DNA from: Calonectria ilicicola
Taxonomy: Eukaryota > Ascomycota > Sordariomycetes > Hypocreales > Nectriaceae
Assembly: GCA_020809705.1 (NCBI GenBank)
Contig: CP085826.1
Location: forward strand, 1,922,001-1,986,000
Length of the DNA: 64,000 bases
Direction of reading: 5' to 3'
Part shown: positions 1-10,973 of the stretch, one piece after another
How positions within the stretch are numbered: position 1 is the first letter of the stretch
How the letters are laid out: each line of letters starts with the position of its first letter
The notes under the pieces: generated by a model
Told to the model about the DNA's origin: nothing
The model's database searches: none
The model's input: the letters and a program-made list of their open reading frames with translations, nothing else
Program-made: the position numbers and the translations under genes

Positions 1-720
1 GTTGGTTCGACCTGTATCATTATACCCAGGTTGCATGCGTGAAATGAAGACTCTCTGAATGTTAGAGAACTATGTTGCGATTAGTATAGGAATAAATGTA
101 AAGGATATATTTTCTTACCAAAGAAATATCATGCATCTCCCAAAAGTCTGATGTCATTGTTAGAAGGCTTTGTTTTCGCTGGATTTCTAACATAGTTTAT
201 TCGACTTACCATCAAACAGAAAAATGAAGACATTAACAATAGCGAGCAATTTAGTCCTCTGTTCATCCCCTTCAGCAAAGAGATAAACAGGGAACTTGGA
301 CCATCCTTCTTCGAATTCTAATGCAAGTTCTTTTTGAGCAATTGAAGCAATAGAGCTTCCCGCCCTGGAAGGTATTTGAGTCTCGCCAGAAGCAGCAAAC
401 TTCTTGACCCAGGCGCTAGCCGTATCCAAAGACAGTTTCCAATGTTTACTTTGACGGCATAAAAGAATTCCACAGGGCCACGGAAGCCCCAATGCCAAAG
501 GACTCAAGGCTATCGCATTGTCGCTTCGGTTCATAGAATTCCCAGAATCATCCTGATGATGCAGCCCCAGGGCCAGGAATGACTGATCTCTGAATTGATC
601 ATTCAATTGGAGTTGAGGGCGTTGCAGGTACTTGATGCCCCCATACAAATAATCATACGCAAAGTTTATAGGAAACTTATACTGTCGATCATTTGCGGAT
701 ACCAATTTATCTATATTCAT
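1..720 (-). CDS. Class I terpene synthase, 5' part (runs off window edge)
   Basis: Predicted class I terpene (probably sesquiterpene) cyclase, which would ionise a prenyl diphosphate using Mg2+. Three exons are visible: 720-210, 147-119 and 69-<1, with introns 148-209 and 70-118; phases close exactly. Splicing intron 1 creates the aspartate-rich motif LFDDFWEMHD (first D about residue 170), preceded by the family-typical segment FIFLFD. About 170 residues precede the motif, longer than trichodiene synthase and closer to longiborneol/presilphiperfolanol-type cyclases (inference). The NSE metal motif and C-terminus lie outside the window, so product and integrity are unknown. It is divergent from the P450 at 2279, sharing about 1.6 kb of upstream DNA, which suggests a terpenoid cluster continuing to the left. 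Confidence 0.8.
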
Positions 721-2278
721 ATTAGCATCCTCTATTCCGTTGTTAATAAACGATGGTGTTTTAAATACCCTGGATGGTGGTGTTGTTAGTTTGATATTCC
801 ATTTTGCTTTCTATTTTGATCAAGGTCAAAGAAATAATCGGTATGGAATGCGTTTCTATTGTTGTATAGGCTAGAGGTAATAGAATGAGTAGGATACAGA
901 GATGTAATTGAAGTAGACGTGAGCTAGCTTTCATATTTATATTTTGCACACAGCATTCTGTAAACCCATAGTCATCACACTTCTAAGTTTCATGGCACAA
1001 TACAACGTACTACTTTCTATCACATTCTAGTCACTATCTATCACATCACACCCTTTAATTCAACATAAGACTACACCTGAACATACTAATCCAAATACAA
1101 ATGCCGCTACTCTGTATACTAGTTAGCTCAGGTGGACTAGCCCAGGTGACCCAACTCAGCAAGCCAGGTTGGTCATAGCAGTATGAAATAATCATTGAAG
1201 TATGAGACATCCATATAATTATGAGACAGTATTAAATTTGCAAGGAAACTAAGGATGATTTAATCCTCCGCACAGCACAACATTAATGCACTCATGAAAA
1301 CTTATCGCTTCCCTTACCAAGACCATGAATCCCAACGCACATCCTTCACATCCCTCAACACGATGTCATTCGAACGACGTATCCTCCACAAATACGACAC
1401 AGATGATCCAAGCGCCGAGAGATATGCCGACGGCAGTCTCTATAAGTGATGCCGCTTGGGAGCTAACTAGTATGTGATGCGGTGGATTAGACCCAAGCCA
1501 CTCCATTCAGATTACATAGTCTTATCACTATGCTGAATCCAATAGTTTTCTTGCTAACTAGAACAGCTGAACTAATATCTGCAGTGGCCTAACCACTATA
1601 CGTAATAGTGTGATATGTCACATTCGGGCCTTTAATGCGCTATTTCAAGGCTCCCTAGAAGCAATTCCTCCTAGAAATGTTGATGTCTTAGGCGGCTTGT
1701 AGTGCATCGACAACACCGCTAGTGTGGGTAATCTTTTCCCCATTAAGCTAGGTATCTAATGAGGGAATGACTCCATTTTGAGCACTTTATCTATAGGTTA
1801 GAAGTTTTCCTTGGAGAAGGCGTAGTATCGATAGGGTAGACTAGAGGAGCTGGGGGAAGGAAGGAAAGCGAATTCGTGGTGTTAGACTCAATATGCATCA
1901 AAACCTACCCAGTGCCTGACATAGTAATCACATCAAATCAATGTCGGTGGTGTCTCAACATTTCAGACGGCAGTCAATAGGAGTGGTAGCAGCATTGATG
2001 GGAGATGAAAGCAGCAGTTGGAAACGCCGAGGGTTCCGGTAACCATGATCGTTGCATAGGCTGTGACAATTGTGGTTGACTTATATGTCCCAATGAGAGA
2101 CATGATTCACTTCTAATCCGAACCATCCGAATAAAGACACATTATGAAACCCGCGTATACCATCGAATATATATAGTTAGTAATATATCTCATAATCACC
2201 ACTACTATAAATGAGAGACCATTATGTCAGGTGGTGATGTGAGCTAGGACTTATGCTCTTCCATTTTCTAGTAATACT
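721..2278. promoter_or_regulatory. Divergent intergenic region between terpene synthase and P450
   Basis: A 1.56 kb AT-leaning stretch with no convincing gene. It separates two divergently transcribed cluster genes, so it must hold both promoters. A TATAAA at 2206-2211 lies 68 bp before the P450 ATG. I see no clear palindromic regulator site. Confidence 0.5.
2206..2211 (+). promoter_or_regulatory. Possible TATA box of the P450 gene
   Basis: TATAAA located 68 bp upstream of the P450 start codon. In an AT-rich spacer a chance match is quite possible. Confidence 0.3.
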
Positions 2279-4290
2279 ATGATTTCTAAAAATTTGGACA
2301 ATATGTTGGTACAAGAGCTGTTAGCTCTTTCAACCGCAGCCGTCGGGAGACCCTTGGTTTCTCTTTTAGTTCTTCTCATCTGCTATAACATTTCCCTAAC
2401 TATCTACCGCCTCATATTTTCCCCTATCACTTCATTCCCAGGTCCACGTCTTGCCGCCATTTCAGGCTGGTATGAATTCTATTATGATGTTATAAAACAT
2501 GGGCAATTTCTATACAAGATTGAGGAGTTGCACGATATATACGGTCAGATCTGCCTTCTTCTTGAACGTTCAAAGACTAAATCAATTTCTCGACAGGGCC
2601 TATTGTTAGAATTAACCCTTGGGAGCTATCAGTTCGAGATCCCGATTTCTATTCTTCAATATACGTGACTGCATCTACTAGACGTTCCAGTATGTACTGG
2701 AGACATAGAGCAAATGTTGGGTTTAATGGAAAGTGCCGATAGAAATAATAATAGGGACATCTACTGACTATCTAAATAGATGCAATATTCTCCACGGAGA
2801 ATCACGAGCTTCACAGGCTGCGAAGAAAGCCTCTGGAGATCTTCTTCTCTCGGCAAAATATATCTCGAATTGAACACATGTTGATTGACCAATGTAAGCT
2901 GCTTGATAAGCGCCTAGGCTCTTATCAAGGCACTGGTTCAGTCGTTCAAATGAAGCATGCTTATACTGCCTTCAACACCGATGTCATAAGTAGTATTTGT
3001 TTCGATCAAACTTTTGGTCTGATTCTGGAAAAGGACTTTTCACCAAGCTGGTGTGTATAACCAATAAAGAATTTGTAGAAAACTTTTTCCTGACTCTTGC
3101 AACTATAGGTCAGACGCATTGCACAACGCTATGTTGAAGGCAAGCTTAGCTCTTCACTTGCAATGGCTTTTGGGGTACAGTCCATTTCACCACGAATGCA
3201 AACCCATACACTAACATTAAATAAGACTAATTCAAATCATTCCTTACGAAATACTACGCTTGTTCGCCCCGGGCAGTGTTCATTTGAAGCGCTTTAAGGA
3301 TGTGAGTCAATTAGATGTCTTGAGTGTTCCAATTCTTATTCTATGACAGTATATAAGAAAACGTACTCAAGAAGAGAGCAATCATATCTTGGGTGAAGGA
3401 GACGACCAATCGACATCTCGTAAATCGGTACTCCGCCATCTACTCAAGAGTGACCTACCAGAATCGGAAAGGTCAGTTGAGCGAGTGAGTAATGAGCTGG
3501 CTGGCACAGTTGCTGCTGCCGCTCTAACTACGCCTCACGCACTCTGTATCTTAACTTACCATGTTCTTTCAAATCCCCATATGGAACAACGACTACGAGA
3601 GGAACTGCGTGCTCCTATGGCTGCTTTCCCGGATGAGATTCCAAGTTGGAAGGATCTTGAAAAACTACCGTACCTCCAGGCCTGTATTAAAGAATGTCTA
3701 CGGTGAGTAGTTTGTTTAGCCTACTGTCTTTCAGCTTTCCACCTTATGCCTGACATATACTTCAGTGCCGGGATGCCTCTTATACGGCGTCTTCCTCGAC
3801 GCGCTCCTGATGTTTCAATTGTATATAGGGACTGGCTCATTCCTAAGAATGTAAGTTAATGGATTGTATAGCTCGTGTGAAGTTATATTAATGAGTATAT
3901 TGATGCTCTTAGACACCAGTTGGCATGTCAGTGTATGCCATGCATACCGACCCCTTAGTATTCCCGGAACCACACAAATTCAAGCCAGAACGGTGGCTCG
4001 GAGATTACAACCCCCTGATGGATCGTAATTATGTTCCATTTAGTAAGGGCTCTCGAGCATGTCCCGGTAAACAGTGAGTACTGAAATACACAGTGAAATC
4101 TTTTAAATGCTGACATTTTTCAAGTCTTGCTTATGCTCAAATCTCATTTCTTTTAGCCACTCTCTTCAGGCCTAACGGCCCCAAAATGCAGCTTTTTGAT
4201 ACTGATGAATCAGATGTGAAGGGTGTTATTGACTGCAATGTCCCTCTTCCAAAGTCGGACAGCAGAGGTCTCAGGATCATACTACTTTAG
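2279..4290 (+). CDS. Cytochrome P450 monooxygenase (trichodiene-oxygenase-like)
   Basis: Haem-thiolate monooxygenase, ER-anchored, likely oxidising the terpene made by the neighbouring synthase. Nine exons: 2279-2543, 2597-2689, 2780-3050, 3109-3174, 3226-3301, 3350-3702, 3766-3850, 3913-4073, 4125-4290; all phases close to give 511 residues, the usual length. Visible parts: N-terminal membrane segment (about residues 17-45), FPGPR proline hinge, K-helix ECLR (372-375), FKPERW (426-431), and haem loop [11 protein letters not shown] with Cys453. The family resemblance is to CYP enzymes of fungal terpenoid clusters (trichodiene oxygenase type). The weak point is the end of exon 2. The good donor GTATGT at 2690 drops about a dozen residues usually present before the FSTENHELH segment; a weak GC donor further on is the alternative. 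Confidence 0.88.
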
Positions 4291-4858
4291 GATCTTGATA
4301 TTTCTCTCACAAATCAAGATGAAACTATGCAGAAGGGAGTGGCGGTCGATCGGCATAATTTTGAACCTCCTTTTGTAGTCAGCCGGATTAGAAATACATG
4401 GCTTGCCAGATAAGCCGGAGCAATTAGATATGAGGCAGAAACAGATTGTAGGCAAATCGAAGAATTAGCGTCGTAATTAAATGAAGATCATATTACACTT
4501 TGATATAGTGGAGCACCTTATTTACTACTAAATCTGATCACATTATAAAAGTAGCTCTTAGAAAGTGATGGATCCATATAGAAGTATAACGCGAACAGGG
4601 TTCACTAATCTCTCAAACCAGCAGCTCAAACCTATCTTCGGTTTGTGACAACTGAGCAGTCACCAGATTTCCATAACCAAGGACGGTTTGCTATCACCGG
4701 GCTCGCCGAGATCTGCAGTTACTGTAGTAAGCATTATCACAAACCCACTCTTTGGGAAGTCTGGAAATATACTCTACAGCTTAGTTTTGTCACGATAGTA
4801 GTAGTATCATTACAGATCCGCCCCATCGAAACCGTCGATCTATGCGCTATGAAGTGAT

Positions 4859-4873
4859 ACCGAGACAACGCCG
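4859..4873 (+). repeat. Direct repeat copy 1 (ACCGAGACAACGCCG)
   Basis: Shares the core CCGAGACAACG with the copy at 4929-4943, seventy bases away. The CCG/CGG flanks resemble half-sites of Zn2Cys6 regulators, so a regulator-binding pair is a reasonable inference. Confidence 0.5.
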
Positions 4874-4928
4874 TTTATCACAAATTTGTCCCGCCAAAAC
4901 CGGCGACTAAACCACTCAAAACAGTAGC

Positions 4929-4943
4929 GCCGAGACAACGGCG
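4929..4943 (+). repeat. Direct repeat copy 2 (GCCGAGACAACGGCG)
   Basis: Second copy of the same element. A third GC-rich spot, CGCCAAAACCGGCG, lies between the copies at 4892-4905. I did not notice the 11-base core elsewhere in the window. Confidence 0.5.
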
Positions 4944-5264
4944 ATATGATTACCAACAGGCTCTATGACTTTGTACGGGGCCGTCCCTTTGTACCATGCG
5001 GGTGCTACAAAAAACAACATAAATAGACAGCCTAGTTCCCTAGTCATCTTGTTAATTTCGGATTCATCACTCATTCTTCTGTGACATTCAACCATCCCAC
5101 TATAAACCCAAAATTCAGGCCAGTGTTTCTGGTAAATTCAGTCTAGGTCAGTTATAACTTCGAACCTGGAACTATTTCTATGGTGCTTTTGAAGTTCTAA
5201 TATGAACCAGCAACAAAGCCTTTGCACTTGCCATCCTCCCATTGCAAATTTACTGATGCTCAAG

Positions 5265-6347
5265 ATGTCTTCCAAAATTGAGGCTTCCAACTCTGAACTA
5301 CTTCCTACGGTACCAAGCGAGGTAACGGCATCCTGGCTCAGTAGTATACTCGGACCCCGGGTGAAATCTGTCGAGTTCAGGGAAATCGCCCTGGACCAAA
5401 CTACAAGCAAAATTCACATTAGCCTCGCTTATGAGGATGGCGTGATTGCGAAAGATCGACCAAGGCATTTATGCATCAAAGGAAATTTTAATCCAGAACA
5501 GATGAAGAAATATAGAGACACCTTGTTGCCCTTGTCTACACATGAAGTTCAGTTTTTCAACGATATTCTGCCTAAACTTAACCACATGTCTACAATCAAG
5601 GTGTGGTGGACTGGTCTGAATAAAGACCAAGATCAAGCCATTCTATTGATGGAAGATATGGTCCTCCAAGGTTGCAAATTTGGACAAATACAGCAAAGCT
5701 GGTCTATTGAGCGTGTCAAAGAAGGCCTCGAACAACTTGCTAGTCTACATGCTAGCACTTGGAATGCTTCTGCTGAGTATTCATCAGTCACGTCTAACTA
5801 CGAGCAAGTTGTCCTGTCTCTGACTGAAAAGGAGCCGTGGGAATACCTACTACTGGGTGCTGACCGCCCGCCTTTTCCTGATTTTCTCAAAGACAGGGAA
5901 CGTACTATTGCAGTTTTGAATAAGCACTACACTTCGAAAAACCCAAAGTTTTTTTGCATCGTCCACGGGGACCCGCATGCAGCCAATACATATACCGATC
6001 AAGAAGGCAAACTGCACCTATACGATTGGCAATTGTGGCATTTTGGCTCTGCTTTTCACGACGTAGCATACTTTATTGTCGGTGCCCTGTCCGTTCAGGA
6101 TAGGAGAGACTATGAAATGCCTCTCTTAGAGTATTATCTGGAGTCTCTGCATCAATTTGGTGGGCCATCTCTTTCGATCGATGATAAGGAACTTCTAAAT
6201 GAGTATTCTAAGTCAACTTTGGCCGGTATTGGGTGGGTTTTCTGCCCCTATTCAATGCATAGTAAGGAGGACGTTTTTGCTATGTGTGAGCGGTATTGTG
6301 CTGCAATGGTGGACCACAAGGCTTTTGAACTGGCAGAGTCTTCTTAA
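5265..6347 (+). CDS. APH/EcKinase-like small-molecule phosphotransferase
   Basis: Protein-kinase-fold enzyme of the aminoglycoside phosphotransferase/ecdysteroid-kinase-like group, which uses ATP to phosphorylate small molecules. It is intronless and 360 residues long from the ATG at 5265; an in-frame ATG at 5202 would add 21 unremarkable residues. The catalytic loop HGDPHAAN (residues 234-241, D236 predicted base) and the metal-binding DWQ (254-256) are intact, with the downstream helix FHDVAYFIVGAL typical of the family. It lies 0.97 kb after the P450 on the same strand, so it may phosphorylate a terpenoid intermediate or act in self-protection (inference). Such kinases are widespread in fungi outside clusters, so membership is not certain. 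Confidence 0.8.
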   Translation: MSSKIEASNSELLPTVPSEVTASWLSSILGPRVKSVEFREIALDQTTSKIHISLAYEDGVIAKDRPRHLCIKGNFNPEQMKKYRDTLLPLSTHEVQFFNDILPKLNHMSTIKVWWTGLNKDQDQAILLMEDMVLQGCKFGQIQQSWSIERVKEGLEQLASLHASTWNASAEYSSVTSNYEQVVLSLTEKEPWEYLLLGADRPPFPDFLKDRERTIAVLNKHYTSKNPKFFCIVHGDPHAANTYTDQEGKLHLYDWQLWHFGSAFHDVAYFIVGALSVQDRRDYEMPLLEYYLESLHQFGGPSLSIDDKELLNEYSKSTLAGIGWVFCPYSMHSKEDVFAMCERYCAAMVDHKAFELAESS

Positions 6348-7357
6348 TTAAATACTAGGCAGCCTCAAAAAGGTGCTTCAGGCCCTTTCAATCCAGCTTT
6401 TTTGCTTTTATTACACACATCAGCGCGATTCGTGGCGTTGGTATAACCACTCTATCACAAGGTCAGACTGAACTACTCGAATCATTACTCTCTTGTAGAG
6501 ACTAGAGATAAGCGGAAAAGCTTACATTTGGTTCAGGGCCAATATATTTAGTTGCGCATATACTTAATACAGGTGCATTAGTCGTCCAAAGTTTCTACGC
6601 AAATAATATAAGAGATAACTAAGGGGTTGTGTATTAATTTGATCACCTCGATAGGGCCAACAGTCCTACCTGTCCTCCCTATCAAAGCAATCAAATACGA
6701 TTCTCCTTTATATTCAATATTTAATAATCTACTCAATGTAACTTGTACTATCCGTATTTATGTGGCCCAAAGTCTCCTTATTTGTCTAACCATCGAGCGT
6801 CGCGGCAGCCCAACCATATCAACATCGGCTTGCACCACAGTCCTCTCATGTAACCATTGGAAATTTGTATTTACAGAGTAGAACAAGCTGTTGCAAATCA
6901 TCGCACTCTCTCAAATGTGGCTGACTGGAATAAACGCACCGATGGATTCCAGCCAAGTGGCAAACCCCGCTCTGTGCCGTGTCTCACTCAATTCCACTCT
7001 TTTCCACTCTTTGGTTCGAGTTGCCGCCATCTCACCATGACGGCGGTGGTCCAATCTAATCACTCATGGCTGAGCTGGCCAAGCTTTTATCGTAAGAATT
7101 ACATCACTGGCTAAGGGGCTAATGCGCGAGCGAGCAGGACAACTGGGGCGATCGGCGACAGATCCACGATCATCGGGATACTGATGCGGGGTCTTGTCTT
7201 GCATAGAAAACTACAAATAACGCAGACGGCACCCTGTGCACTTGATCTGACTTCATTTCACAATATAAAAAGAAGCCTTACACATGTAAAGAACAAATAT
7301 TTACAAAAGTTATAACTCTCATCTTTCTCTACTCGGTATTTCTGTCCTTTTGTTACA
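6348..7357. other. Intergenic, no gene seen
   Basis: Only short, unconvincing reading frames. The last 100 bases hold a clear TATAAAA and a CT-rich stretch before the small gene at 7358. Confidence 0.5.
7264..7270 (+). promoter_or_regulatory. TATA box of small gene
   Basis: TATAAAA placed 94 bp before the ATG at 7358 and followed by a pyrimidine-rich tract, as in well-expressed fungal genes. Confidence 0.5.
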
Positions 7358-7705
7358 ATGACCGACCGTGTTAGAGTTCGTTACAGCTTCAAAGGTATCG
7401 AAGAGTACGAGCAGACAAATCAGAAAGTGCGCGAGTGAGTGTCGAGTTAGCATATTTCGGGTCCTTCATAAAATCTAACAAATTTATGAAAGAATTATCC
7501 TTGAGGACACCAAAGAAGAGAATTGGATCGAGACCCGATCCATGCCTCCGCTCGGCTTCCCACCGTAAGTCATCTCACCGCCTACATATTGAACATTGTG
7601 ACTTATTCCACGGGTATTCCTAGTCCCTTGACCACAGAAGCAGCCGCCAAGTTGAAGGGACTCGAATCCGAGGGGGTGACAATTACAGAACTGGAAGATG
7701 ACTGA
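7358..7705 (+). CDS. Small 76-residue protein of unknown function (three exons)
   Basis: A short gene too fragmented to show as one open frame. Exons 7358-7434, 7493-7564 and 7624-7705 join with exact phase. Introns are 58 and 59 bp with donors GTGAGT and GTAAGT, and a CTAAC branch site in the first. The start context is ACAATGACC, downstream of a TATA box. The product is small, charged and without signal peptide or membrane segment. It begins MTDRVRVRYSFKG, has a central proline patch (SMPPLGFPPPLT) and an acidic end (ITELEDD), so it is probably cytosolic. I do not recognise the family. The two canonical introns keeping one frame open make a chance arrangement unlikely. Confidence 0.7.
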
Positions 7706-9663
7706 ATGGTCATCAATGCATCAGCTTGCGAAGCGTGTGCTTAGCATGACTGTGATGATTCAAAAGAACTCTATGGGGCAAAACTCTCAATAGCTTACAA
7801 AAACTTTAGTACTTGTTTTTATTTAATGTACCCATTTTGCCGCGCCAGGTAATATGATTTCTTTCTGCCTCGTGTCACTTTCACTCTGTCGCAGCGGCAG
7901 ATTCCGTCCAGCCCTCGGCCCATTCTTGCCGTCGTATAGACTGCTGTCGCGACCTAGTCCTCTTCAGATTTAATTAATGTAGGCGCCTCAAACCCATGTC
8001 TCTTATGATGTCCCAGTGAAACGCCAGAATGCTCACTTCGCTTGATGGCTAACGGCGCCCGGTGACGTTGGGTGCTCATGCCTCGGGCAGTTGGGAGTCG
8101 GCATCTGCAAGTGCCGGCATTTTAACTCACAATCCGAACCATTGGGTCCCAAAGTAAGCTTGAACAAGTTAATCTCAGTTCCAAAAATCAGCGCGTGCAC
8201 TAGCATGTCTCGGTGTTGTTACGAGGGGCGCTGAAGCTGAAGCCACATTCCAACACTAAGGTTAGCTCCGCCTCATTCCTTCTGCTTAGACGGTAGGCTC
8301 TAACCAATCAAATAAAGTGCAAATGAAATCAATGGCATTTTTGAACAATCCCCTGCCATCAAAGCCCAATTTGGTCTTGTCCGGAACCAACCTTGATCCA
8401 ACTAGCCGTTAACCTACCGGATAACCGGCTTGGCAAGGGCGCTTATTGCGGGCGACCCAGAGCGCTGGAGCCCTTTTGGAGCAAGACAGAGAGCTTCCAG
8501 CCCCGTCTAAATCACGATTAGTATTGACAACAAAGACATCAAAAAAAATCGGTGTAGATGTGTAAAGGGTCTATAGGTGTAACCATATCGGTTCAATGCT
8601 ATTCCGAATGGTCGAACTCTACCCAACCCTACGTGTTCAACACACCATCGAACCCGAGCTGGCCTCAAGGCACACTATTTACGGTATCATATGACCATCT
8701 AAGGCTCGAAATGCCAAAGTCGAATGGATATTCGTATAGGGGATAGCAAGACCGAGTGGCTTGACTTGGCTTCCACCCAAATCGAGCTGGGTCTCGACCA
8801 GTACAGAGAATCACAAGCCACGCCACAAATAGTGACTGCAAACTTTGGGAATTTGGCACCGAATAAGGAACGTTTAATGGGTTTTCACCCCTATGGCTGG
8901 TCTAAATCTCAGCCTGTTCACGCCAAAACATGACATTTTCTCGCCAAACAGAGACTAATGCACAACGTTTACACTGAGGTGGAGTATGGCTTGTGAGACA
9001 AATCTAGACCTGTTTTGACACTTACTGGATCCCCCTTTTTGGGACTTGTTAGAGTAGAGCAGGGCGAAAAAAGCAGACTACAAGAAGGACTGTCGTCTCC
9101 CTCTCAACTCTTGAATTCAGGGCTACTCGCCACTGCCAACCGGTTGGTCAAGCTATCGCTTTGTGCAGCCTGTAGGGCCCAGTCCGTTTCCTGGTGCTCT
9201 GGATGTATGGAACGGGAATATTATTACTCTTGAGGCGTTTACTGTGCATCCGTAAATAAGGAATAGCCACGATTATGTATAATGTGGAGGTTGAATAGGA
9301 AACAGAATGCCAACTTGAACACACAACACAAATCCAAGTCATAATTAGGTTATTTAATATTCTAAATTTAATTTGCATTTAATGCAAGACTGGACTTTCT
9401 CCTTGAAGCGTTTTACTTACACGTTGCGATACAACAATCCCCAGTCAATGGTTAGCTACCCTAAATCTCGGTCAAGGCTTGGTGAGAACCCCACATGCTT
9501 CCGGGCACCCCCCACCTCTCACCTGGCGCTTGCTCCACGCCCAAAGAAAAAAAGTTGGCCGCCCGTGGGGATTCTCTTCAACACCAAGAACCAACCATCA
9601 CCAACTTGCTCTTCTTCCTCAAACGTGCGCGCCCAATTGCCCGGCGCACAACCATAACCAACC
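7706..9663. other. Long intergenic stretch, no supported gene
   Basis: About 2 kb with only short overlapping frames on both strands and no recognisable domain. It marks the change from the AT-leaning cluster-like left end to the GC-rich conserved genes. The last 200 bases form the promoter of the RRP1 gene. Confidence 0.4.
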
Positions 9664-10472
9664 ATGGCTCCTCACGAATCCCAAATGCCATTTATCAGGA
9701 ACCTAGCTTCCAGTGGTTTGTCTCCCTCTCCTCCGCCATTGTCCTCGTGTTGTAAATCTTCCCTTGCTAAAAAAAAAAAACTTGTTGTCTTGTAGACCGC
9801 AAACTCCGCACCGCAGCGCTCGAATCGCTCCAGTCCTTCCTCGCCTCCCGCTCGTCCCTCCAGGACGCCGACGCCCAGAAGCTCTGGAAGGGCCTCTTCT
9901 ACGCGCTCTGGATGACGGACCGCCCCATCCCCCAGCAGCGCTTGGCCACCGACCTCGCCAACCTGCTCTTCACCCTGCAACCCGCCTGCGCCGTCCCCTG
10001 GCTGCGCGGCTTCTGGACCGTCGTCTGCGCCCAGTGGACCGACATTGACGTCCTGCGCCTCGAAAAGTTCCTGCTCCTCGTCCGCCGCGTCTTCGCCGCC
10101 CACGCCCGCCTCGCCAAGCAGCACGACTTTGCCGGCGAGACCCCCGCCGCCCTCGTCGCCGTCCTGGCCGAGTTTCCCTTCGAGCTCGAGGGCGACATGC
10201 GCAAGGTGCCCGTGGGCATCCGCCTGCACGCGCTCGACATCTGGGTCGACGAGCTGGAGCGCGAGGGCGCCCTGGCCGACGACGCCGCCAAGGACTTTGT
10301 CAAGCAGGTCGGCGACCTCGTCATTGCGCTCAAGCGCTGCCCCGTGAAGCCGGTGCGGGAGCGCGCGGGGGACAGCTACTACGACGAGAGGTTGCCTTGG
10401 GGTACACCAGCTAGCGACAATGACGAGGAAGGCGACGACGAGGATGCTGAATGGGGTGGCATTGACGACTAG
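9664..10472 (+). CDS. rrp1: Ribosomal RNA processing protein RRP1 (Nop52 family)
   Basis: Nucleolar factor needed for pre-60S ribosome maturation (27S rRNA processing in yeast). Exons 9664-9715 and 9796-10472, with an 80-bp intron ending in a poly-A/TTGTAG acceptor; phase closes to 242 residues. The Nop52 domain fills the protein: an opening such as PFIRNLASSDRKLR, then SLQSFLASRS and KLWKGLFYALWMTDRP, and later LRGFWTVVCAQWTDIDVLRL. The C-terminus is acidic (DNDEEGDDEDAEWG). The exons are very GC-rich compared with the flanks, typical of a highly expressed housekeeping gene. It is convergent with the large minus-strand gene that ends at 10974. Confidence 0.9.
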
Positions 10473-10973
10473 AAGGAGCAAAAGGAGCATGTGAAATAGT
10501 ACGGACAGCACCAAGACCAAGGGACAAAAGAGAGCACGACGGCGTATGGCGTTGGGAATAATTTCTATTTCATGGGGAACTAAAAGAGAGAAAGAGGCTT
10601 GTGGCAAGGGCAAAAACTATTTCGAATCATCTTTTGTCGCCTTGTCTTGAATGCGTTTTCATGTCAAGAGAGAAGAAAAAAACAAGGTTGATAGATACCA
10701 GCTGTGTACCAGGACACCATAAACAATATTTATATATATCTACACAGAAAGAAAAGAAAAAGAGCGTTTCACACATCTTTTATGAAACAAAAAAAGAGAT
10801 TAAGTATTTGCAACGACTTCCTGGTTCGAGTTCAGGGTTTTGTATCCATTAACCGGTTCGTAAGCAGCGTAAGCTTGCCCGTATGTTCTTTTTTTCCTTT
10901 CCTGCGTGGGCACTATTATTTCGTATCAGCTGTAATCCATCATCCCCCAACTCCGTGTGCCAGCCATGAGCAA
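10473..10973. other. Convergent 3' region between RRP1 and large membrane protein gene
   Basis: Holds both 3' UTRs. Several A-rich runs (about 10670-10800) fit polyadenylation on the plus strand. No coding signal. Confidence 0.5.

Larger units (their letters stand above)
4291..5264. promoter_or_regulatory. Intergenic region upstream of kinase-like gene, with direct repeats
   Basis: No gene is supported. It contains two near-identical 15-bp direct repeats (4859-4873 and 4929-4943) and a TATAAA at 5101-5106, and so looks like the regulatory region of the downstream kinase-like gene. Confidence 0.45.

Noticed and set aside
7015..7050. Near-inverted repeat GCCGCCAT…ATGACGGCGG as a regulator site
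   Set aside because: Imperfect, single occurrence, and not close to a start codon; too weak to list as a feature.
9672..10613. Minus-strand open frame of 313 codons
   Set aside because: Shadow of the GC-rich RRP1 exons; Gly/Glu/Val-rich nonsense translation.
10801..10850. GGTTCGAG-like strings as tRNA B boxes
   Set aside because: Checked here and near 7013; no acceptor stem or A box at the right distance, so no tRNA gene is called anywhere in the window.
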